Positions 1-4,824 of a stretch of 6,380 nucleotides of DNA are shown here, piece after piece. Source of the DNA: JAICJR01 sp036491015 (GTDB lineage: Bacteria > Actinomycetota > Thermoleophilia > Solirubrobacterales > Thermoleophilaceae); assembly GCA_036491015.1 (NCBI GenBank), contig DASXCV010000292.1, positions 1 through 6,380 of the forward strand, written 5' to 3'. Position 1 is the stretch's first letter. Every line of letters begins with the position of its first letter. The notes beneath the pieces were generated by a model. That model made no database searches. It had not been told where the DNA came from and saw nothing but the letters and a program-made list of their open reading frames with translations. Position numbers and translations under genes: made by a program.

Positions 1-30
1 TGCGCTTAGACTTGGCCGTGCAGCCAACTC

Positions 31-40
31 GGAGGAGGAG
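31..40 (+). promoter_or_regulatory. Strong Shine-Dalgarno sequence of the acyl-CoA ligase gene
   Basis: The purine run GGAGGAGGAG ends four bases before the ATG at 45. Its central GGAGG (34-38) lies six bases from that ATG, which is ideal spacing. This decides the start in favour of position 45 over the in-frame ATG at 60 (residue 6). It is by far the best ribosome binding site in the window; the two genes downstream have no comparable site. Only 30 bases lie upstream, so the promoter cannot be judged. Confidence 0.8.
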
Positions 41-44
41 TTAG

Positions 45-1832
45 ATGGAAGTTGGGACGATGAACGCCGCGCAGGCCAGCACGGGCTCTCGGACCATGGC
101 CGACCTGATCCCGCTCGCTGGTCGCAAGCACGGCGATCGCCCAGCCATCAAGCACAAGGTCGGCGACGAGTGGGTGGACGTCAGCTACAAGCAGCTGGCG
201 CAGACCGTCAAGCACATCGCGCTAGGGCTGGTCGACCTCGGCATCAGGCCGGGCGACAAGGTCTCGATCCTCAGCAACACCCGCCCCGAGTGGACCTACA
301 CCCTCTTCGGCATCCTCGGCTCCGGCGCCACCTGCGTCTCGATCTACCAGACCAACTCGCCGGAGGAGTGCCACTACGTGCTCCACCACTCCGAGTCGCG
401 CGCGGTCTTCGTGGAGGATCAGGAACAGCTGCAGAAGATCCGCCACGTCGAGGCCGAGCTGCCCGAGCTCGAGCTGATCGTCGTGATGGAGCCGAGCGGG
501 GACATCGGCGACGCGATCTCGTTCGAGGACCTGTGCGCCCGCGGCGCGCGGCGCCCGGACTCCGACTACGAGGAGCGTCTCGCCGCCATCGGCGACGACG
601 ACATGTGCCTCTACATCTACACCTCGGGCACCACCGGCCCGCCCAAGGGCTGCCTGCTCACGCACGGCAACTACCGCCGCGTCACCGACATGGTGGAGGC
701 GGGGGGCGTCCTGGCCGAGGACGAGGTGATCTATCTCTTCCTGCCGCTCGCGCACGCCTTCGCGCTGCTGATCCAGTTCATCAGCTTCGACATCGGCAGC
801 GCGATCGCCTACTGGGAGAAGGACCCGCAGAAGATCATCCCCAACCTCATGGAGGTCAGGCCGACGTACTTCCCGTCGGTGCCACGAATCTTCGAGAAGA
901 TCTACACGCTCGCCAACAGCGTCGGCGACCCGGACGAGATCAAGCGCTACGTCGACGCCGGCTTCAAGGTCCGCCAGCTCGAGGAGCGCGGCGAGCCCAT
1001 CCCGGCCGACCTGCAGGCGACTTTCGACGAGGGCGAGGAGAAGCTCTTCCAGAACGTGCGCAACATCTTCGGCGGCCGCATCCGGCAGGCCGTGACCGGC
1101 GCGGCGCCGATCTCGAAGGAGATCCTCGAGTTCTTCTACGCCTGTGGCGTGCCCGTGATGGAGGGCTACGGCATGACCGAGACCTCCACAGTCGCGAGCT
1201 CCAACCGGCCGGACGCGTTCCGCTTCGGCTCGGTGGGCAAGCCGCTGCAGGGCGTCGAGGCGAAGATCGCCGACGACGGCGAGCTGCTCCTGCGCGGCGC
1301 GAACATCTTCCAGGGCTACTTCAAGAACGAGGACGCCACGCGCGAGGCGCTGGCCGACGGCTGGCTCCACACGGGCGACCTCGGCTCGATCGACGAGGAC
1401 GGCTTCATCTACATCACCGGCCGCAAGAAGGACATCATCATCACGGCCGGCGGCAAGAACATCACGCCCGCCAACCTCGAGAACGGCCTCAAGCAGAACC
1501 GCTGGATCTCCCAGGCCGTGGTGATCGGCGATCGGCGGCCGTATCTGGTCGCGCTGATCACGCTCGATCCAGAGGAGGTGCCGGCGTTCGCCGAGCAGCA
1601 CGGGTTACAGCCCGACGACGTGCCCAGCTCCGAGGAGATGCGCGCGGAGGTGCAGGCGGCCGTGGACGGGGTCAACGCGGCGGTGGGCCGCGTCGAGCAG
1701 ATCAAGAAGTTCACGATCCTCCCGGAGGATCTCTCGCAGCCGACGGGTGAGCTGACGCCTACGCTCAAGGTCAAGCGCAACGTCGTCAACGAGAAGTTCG
1801 CGGGAGAGATCGAAGCGCTGTACGCGGGCTAG
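45..1832 (+). CDS. fadD: Long-chain fatty acid--CoA ligase (AMP-forming, FadD15-type)
   Basis: This 595-residue protein belongs to the ANL adenylate-forming superfamily. It should activate a fatty acid with ATP to an acyl-adenylate and then transfer the acyl group to CoA, in the cytoplasm or at the inner face of the membrane. The ATP/AMP P-loop YTSGTTGPPKG is at residues 192-202, the A5 motif EGYGMTET at 373-380, and the A7 motif HTGDLG, with the ribose-binding Asp, at 442-447. The hinge GRKKDIIITAGGKNI is at 459-473. The C-terminal lid ends in PTLKVKR (572-578), where Lys575 probably aligns with the catalytic A10 lysine. The length of about 600 residues and the TPTLKVKR ending fit the FadD15/ACSL-like branch rather than short-chain acetyl-CoA synthetases. 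All core motifs are intact. The start at 45 is chosen for its strong Shine-Dalgarno sequence. Leu521 is encoded by TTA, rare in such GC-rich DNA. Chain-length preference cannot be read from the sequence. It is the first gene of a possible three-gene operon. Confidence 0.93.
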   Translation: MEVGTMNAAQASTGSRTMADLIPLAGRKHGDRPAIKHKVGDEWVDVSYKQLAQTVKHIALGLVDLGIRPGDKVSILSNTRPEWTYTLFGILGSGATCVSIYQTNSPEECHYVLHHSESRAVFVEDQEQLQKIRHVEAELPELELIVVMEPSGDIGDAISFEDLCARGARRPDSDYEERLAAIGDDDMCLYIYTSGTTGPPKGCLLTHGNYRRVTDMVEAGGVLAEDEVIYLFLPLAHAFALLIQFISFDIGSAIAYWEKDPQKIIPNLMEVRPTYFPSVPRIFEKIYTLANSVGDPDEIKRYVDAGFKVRQLEERGEPIPADLQATFDEGEEKLFQNVRNIFGGRIRQAVTGAAPISKEILEFFYACGVPVMEGYGMTETSTVASSNRPDAFRFGSVGKPLQGVEAKIADDGELLLRGANIFQGYFKNEDATREALADGWLHTGDLGSIDEDGFIYITGRKKDIIITAGGKNITPANLENGLKQNRWISQAVVIGDRRPYLVALITLDPEEVPAFAEQHGLQPDDVPSSEEMRAEVQAAVDGVNAAVGRVEQIKKFTILPEDLSQPTGELTPTLKVKRNVVNEKFAGEIEALYAG

Positions 1833-1836
1833 ACGC

Positions 1837-1856
1837 CGGAGCGAGTTCTCGCTTCG
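1837..1856 (+). terminator. Hairpin just after the acyl-CoA ligase stop (terminator or attenuator without U-tract)
   Basis: Bases 1837-1844 pair with 1849-1856 around a GTTC loop (1845-1848). This gives an eight-base-pair stem with one G-U pair. It begins four bases after the TAG stop. No T-run follows (the next bases are ATCTGCC), so it is not a classical intrinsic terminator. Such U-less hairpins are often proposed as terminators or mRNA 3'-end stabilisers in GC-rich actinobacteria. It may reduce readthrough into the membrane-protein gene or protect the ligase mRNA end. Confidence 0.4.
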
Positions 1857-1874
1857 ATCTGCCACCCTCAGACA

Positions 1875-2354
1875 ATGGCCAGCAACGACCCAAGCGACAC
1901 CGGCGGGCTGTTCATCGGGCGCCGCCCGGGCACGGCGCCGCTGCGCTACCGCGGCAAGCCGGTCGAGGCAGGCCAGGGGCGGCGCACCGTCGACCGCCTG
2001 CTGTCGGCGCTCCTCCTCACCCTCGAGGGCCTGCTCTGCCTGTCGCTCTGGGGCCCGCAGCCGCTCGGCTGGATGTGGGTGGGCTCGCAGATCGACTACG
2101 TCACCGGCTCGGTGTTCCTCGGCATCATCTGCGCGTTTTTCGGCATGATCGCGACGCTGTTCGTCACGGTCGCGCTCGCGCGCCGGGTGGACCACGCGTG
2201 GAAGCTCGTCCGCCGCGCGGCCGGCTACGAGCAGAAGAAGGGCGCCCTCGAGCGGATCTTCATCGTCACGGCCGGGATCGCCGTCGTCGGCTTCACGTTC
2301 TGGTTCCTGATCATCGCCGGGCCCGGGCCGCAGGTCGCGCCCTCCGCGCCGTAG
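1875..2354 (+). CDS. Small membrane protein with three predicted transmembrane helices, function unknown
   Basis: This 159-residue protein has no motif that assigns a function. Residues 1-40 are polar and include GLFIGRRPGT (11-20) and a basic stretch. Hydrophobic helices are predicted at about 42-60, 76-102 and 127-149. The segment between helices 2 and 3 (103-123) is rich in Arg and Lys, which the positive-inside rule places in the cytoplasm. This predicts the N-terminus inside, helix 1 outward, helix 2 inward, helix 3 outward, and the short Pro-rich C-terminus outside. There is no cleavable signal peptide. From memory, the GLF-GRRPGT start and the WVGSQ...TGSV pattern recall a small conserved family in Solirubrobacterales; this is unverified. 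The ATG at 1875 has no visible Shine-Dalgarno sequence, but codon use and the seven-base gap to the next gene support a real gene. It lies 42 bases after the ligase and is probably co-transcribed with the aminotransferase. Confidence 0.8.
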   Translation: MASNDPSDTGGLFIGRRPGTAPLRYRGKPVEAGQGRRTVDRLLSALLLTLEGLLCLSLWGPQPLGWMWVGSQIDYVTGSVFLGIICAFFGMIATLFVTVALARRVDHAWKLVRRAAGYEQKKGALERIFIVTAGIAVVGFTFWFLIIAGPGPQVAPSAP

Positions 2355-2361
2355 ACGCGGC

Positions 2362-3483
2362 ATGGGGCTGCTCGACTACTACCGGCAGTTCGAGGACATC
2401 GATCAGGAGGAGTGGAACGCCGGGCTGCGCGAGCGCCGGGCGAAGGAGAAGGCCACCGCGCTGCAGCGCGTGGTGGTGGTCGACCTGTCCACCACCGAGT
2501 GGCCCGACATGCCGAACTCCGAGGTGGTCAACGCCGCGATCGCGCGTGCCCGCGGGCGCGTGAACGGTTACCCCGACCGCCACGCCTCCGGCATCCGCAG
2601 CCTGCTCGCCGAGCAGCACGAGGTGGCCGCCGAGCAGATCGTTGTGGGCAACGGCGCCGCCGAGCTGCTCCAGGCGGCCGCGTTCGCCCTGCTCGCGCCG
2701 GGCGACGAGCTCGTCACGCCCTGGCCCTCCTACCCGCTCTACCCATTGATGGCCTCGCGCGCCGGCGCGCGGCCCGTGGCCGTGGATCTGGTGTCCGGCC
2801 GCGCCGACGCGGGCGCGCTGTTCGACGCGATCACCGACCGCACGCGCGTGCTCGTGCTCTGCAACCCCAACGACCCCACCGGCAGCTACCTCAGCTCCGA
2901 CGAGGTGCGCCGCCTCGCCGGTGCGCTGCCGGAGCACGTGCAACTGCTCGTGGACGAGGCGTACATCCAGTTCCAGGACGTCGAGGACGAGGATGCCGTG
3001 CTTCGCCTCGTGGACGAGCTCCAAAACGTGCTCGTGGTCCGCACCTTCTCGAAGGTCTACGGCATCTCGGGGCTGCGCTGCGGCTACGCCGTGGGAGCCA
3101 CGGGCGCCACCCGGCTGCTCGACGCCGTCGCGCCGGCGCTCGGCGTGAACGCGCTCACCCAGGCGGCCGTGGAGTATGCGCTGCGCTTCGGCGACGACGA
3201 GATCGACCGCCGCCGCAACCTCGTGGTCGAGCAGCGCCGCCGGCTCGAGCGCGCGCTGCACGACCTCCCGGTCGACGCGCCGGAGAGCCAGGCCAACTTC
3301 GTCTGGCTCCACGCCACCGGTTTGACCGGCTCCCAGCTGGCCGGCCACCTCAAAAACGAGGGCGTAGAAGTGGCAGCCGGCGGCCCACTCGGAGCAGACG
3401 ACCACGTACGAGCATCAATCAGAGGCGCCGTAGCGACAGACCGCCTACTGGCCGCGCTGGAAAAACTAAGAACCAGCAACTAG
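2362..3483 (+). CDS. HisC-like class I/II PLP-dependent aminotransferase
   Basis: This 373-residue fold-type I aminotransferase resembles histidinol-phosphate aminotransferase. The enzyme moves an amino group between an amino acid or amino phosphate and a 2-oxo acid, with pyridoxal phosphate in the cytoplasm. Visible landmarks are GYPD (69-72), whose Tyr usually reaches the neighbouring subunit's PLP phosphate; NPNDPTG (168-174), which holds the PLP-binding Asn; DEAY (198-201); and RTFSKVYGISGLRCGY (227-242), with Lys231 as the Schiff-base lysine. Arg350 in HVRASI probably binds the substrate carboxylate or phosphate. The N-terminus is unusual: about 35 charged residues starting MGLLDYYRQF precede the domain, and the usual NENP-like loop reads TTEWPDMP (44-51). 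No other his gene is in view, so an aromatic or other substrate is equally possible and hisC is not assigned. The ATG lies seven bases after the upstream stop without a good Shine-Dalgarno sequence, which suggests translational coupling. The last 43 codons use many A-ending codons, and the stop lies in a 7-base repeat array. Confidence 0.9.
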   Translation: MGLLDYYRQFEDIDQEEWNAGLRERRAKEKATALQRVVVVDLSTTEWPDMPNSEVVNAAIARARGRVNGYPDRHASGIRSLLAEQHEVAAEQIVVGNGAAELLQAAAFALLAPGDELVTPWPSYPLYPLMASRAGARPVAVDLVSGRADAGALFDAITDRTRVLVLCNPNDPTGSYLSSDEVRRLAGALPEHVQLLVDEAYIQFQDVEDEDAVLRLVDELQNVLVVRTFSKVYGISGLRCGYAVGATGATRLLDAVAPALGVNALTQAAVEYALRFGDDEIDRRRNLVVEQRRRLERALHDLPVDAPESQANFVWLHATGLTGSQLAGHLKNEGVEVAAGGPLGADDHVRASIRGAVATDRLLAALEKLRTSN

Positions 3484-3505
3484 CAACCAGCAACCAGCAA
3501 CTACT
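3471..3505. repeat. Heptamer tandem repeat (AACYAGC) at the convergent gene junction
   Basis: Four consecutive 7-base units are visible: AACCAGC (3471-3477), AACTAGC (3478-3484), AACCAGC (3485-3491) and AACCAGC (3492-3498). A degenerate fifth, AACTACT (3499-3505), matches the first five bases of the second unit. The second unit holds the TAG stop of the + strand aminotransferase (3481-3483). The CTA of the fifth gives the TAG stop of the - strand patatin-like gene (3501-3503). The gap between the two stops is only 17 bases. The array has no dyad symmetry capable of a strong hairpin, so it is not a conventional bidirectional terminator. Confidence 0.85.
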
Positions 3506-4748
3506 CCGCCTGGCGAAGCAACGCCCCAGTAGTTTGCTCCAGAATCCGCCGCCAGGCCGTAGTCCGCTCCCGCTCCTTCTCGAAGTGCTTCATCACCCGG
3601 CGCACGCGCGTGGCGGAGATCTCGATGCCGTGCTTGGCGCAGACCTCGGCGAAGTGGTCGTAGTCCTTGGCGAGCTTGATCGTCACGGACTCGAAGCCGT
3701 GACGCGCGATCTCCACCCGCTTCGTGAAGTTCATGACGTTCGTCTCGAACATCAGCTCGTCGTTGGGCTCCGGCTCGATCAGGATGATGTCCACACCCTG
3801 GTACTTCTCGGACCACTGCTTCACCGACTCGTGCAGCCGCTGGTGGGTGAGCAGCTTGAACGCCTGGTAGCCGATCTGCGGGAAGCCCATGTCGGTCACG
3901 CGCCGGACGCGGCTCCCGAACATCGTGGGGATCATCTTCTGGAAGTCGTTCACGTACGGCACGAGCGGGTTGATCACGATCACGAGCTTCGCGCCGTGCT
4001 CGACCGCGACGTCGAGGTTGGTGGTGGAGCGCAGGCCGCCGTCCACGAGGTGGCGGCCCTTCACCTCGACCGGCTTGTAGACCATAGGCAGCGCGGTGCT
4101 CGCGGCCACGGCCGTCGGGATCGGCACGTCGTCCCAGCCCTCGGCGCCGAGTACCACCCGCTCGCACGTGTCGAGATCGGTGGCGGGCAGGTACAGCTCG
4201 GGGCTGAGCATGCGGAAGTCCGGGGTGCGGTCGAGGTCGCCGAGCACCTCGCCCAGGTAGCGCTCGATCCCAGAGCCGTCGTACAGGCCGGCGGGCAGCC
4301 CCTCCGCCAGCCCGACCACGATGTCCATCATCGACACCGAGCGCACGTTGGACGCGAGCGTGCGGGCGATGCCGAGCACCCTGAGCGGCAGCAGGGCGGC
4401 GCTCTTCGCGAAGCCGAGGTAGTTGGGCTGCAGCAGGGTGCCGAGGTCGATGTCGCGGAACGGCGTGGGCACCTGCTGGTTGACCACGCGCATCATCTCC
4501 TCGGGCGTGACGCCGTTGGCCGCCATGCTCGCGATGAAGGAGCCGGCGCTCGTGCCCACGTACACGTCGAACTGGTTGACGTTGCGGTTGACCGCCAGCA
4601 GGTCGAGCGCGCGCAGGGCGCCGATCTCGTAGACGCCGCCCGTGAAGCCGCCGCCGCCCAGCACAAGTGCCGTCTTCGACCGGCTACGCCGAGTCCGCCG
4701 ACCAGACCGGTTCTGCGCCGGCTTCTCTAACTTGACGACCTTGCCCAT
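3501..4748 (-). CDS. Patatin-like phospholipase family protein
   Basis: This 415-residue patatin-family serine hydrolase is likely to cleave acyl esters of phospholipids or other lipids. The glycine-rich oxyanion loop is GGGGFTGG (31-38), followed by the helix of Gly and Leu residues usual in the family. The nucleophile elbow GTSAG is at 65-69 with Ser67 as nucleophile, and DGG at 236-238 gives the second dyad residue, Asp236. ATDLDT (189-194) and the strand LVIVINP (255-261) are also typical. The third residue after the GGG of the loop, usually Lys or Arg, is Thr36 here. Residues 1-25 form a very basic tail (ten Lys/Arg) before the first strand. There is no signal peptide or clear transmembrane helix, so a cytoplasmic or membrane-associated protein is expected. 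The start ATG is preceded by AGGGG at five-base spacing. Leu7 is a TTA codon. The gene converges on the aminotransferase and diverges from the S13 peptidase. The lipid substrate is unknown. Confidence 0.9.
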   Translation of the reverse strand: MGKVVKLEKPAQNRSGRRTRRSRSKTALVLGGGGFTGGVYEIGALRALDLLAVNRNVNQFDVYVGTSAGSFIASMAANGVTPEEMMRVVNQQVPTPFRDIDLGTLLQPNYLGFAKSAALLPLRVLGIARTLASNVRSVSMMDIVVGLAEGLPAGLYDGSGIERYLGEVLGDLDRTPDFRMLSPELYLPATDLDTCERVVLGAEGWDDVPIPTAVAASTALPMVYKPVEVKGRHLVDGGLRSTTNLDVAVEHGAKLVIVINPLVPYVNDFQKMIPTMFGSRVRRVTDMGFPQIGYQAFKLLTHQRLHESVKQWSEKYQGVDIILIEPEPNDELMFETNVMNFTKRVEIARHGFESVTIKLAKDYDHFAEVCAKHGIEISATRVRRVMKHFEKERERTTAWRRILEQTTGALLRQAE

Positions 4749-4824
4749 AAGCGCCCCTGCACTCGATTATGGCAATGAACCGGCTTACCGCTACCCGGGA
4801 CGGCTTCGGGGGTTCTTTCCCGTG
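4749..4824. promoter_or_regulatory. Divergent promoter region between the patatin-like and S13 peptidase genes
   Basis: These 76 bases must carry the start signals of both flanking genes unless the promoters lie inside them. For the - strand, 4766-4771 reads CATAAT, close to the -10 consensus, about 18 bases before the ATG at 4748; no good -35 is seen. AGGGG (complement of 4754-4758) would be its ribosome binding site. On the + strand, TTGCCC (4741-4746) and GATTAT (4765-4770) are 18 bases apart and could form a weak promoter overlapping the same A/T patch. The run GGGGG (4808-4812) is the only Shine-Dalgarno-like candidate for the S13 gene. Confidence 0.4.

Noticed and set aside
1..12. TAGACT (7-12) as a -10 element for the acyl-CoA ligase gene
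   Set aside because: It fits TAnnnT, but the -35 region lies outside the window and the match alone is too weak.
222..1601. 459-codon open frame on the - strand opposite the acyl-CoA ligase gene
   Set aside because: It is the antisense image of a highly conserved enzyme gene, with no recognisable domain and no ribosome binding site that I could see.
3471..3505. CRISPR or intrinsic terminator at the convergent junction
   Set aside because: The units are seven bases long with no spacers, so it is not a CRISPR array. No stem with a T-run is present, so it is not a classical terminator.
2412..4730. 772-codon open frame on the + strand across the aminotransferase and the patatin-like gene
   Set aside because: It is a shadow frame. 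The product is a low-complexity Arg/Ala/His/Gly-rich chain without motifs, and it overlaps two genes with complete catalytic signatures, one on the opposite strand.
4796..4822. Hairpin CGGGA (4796-4800) with TCCCG (4818-4822) upstream of the S13 gene, as a possible riboswitch or thermosensor
   Set aside because: Five pairs with a 17-base loop arise easily by chance in such GC-rich sequence, and no known riboswitch core is visible.
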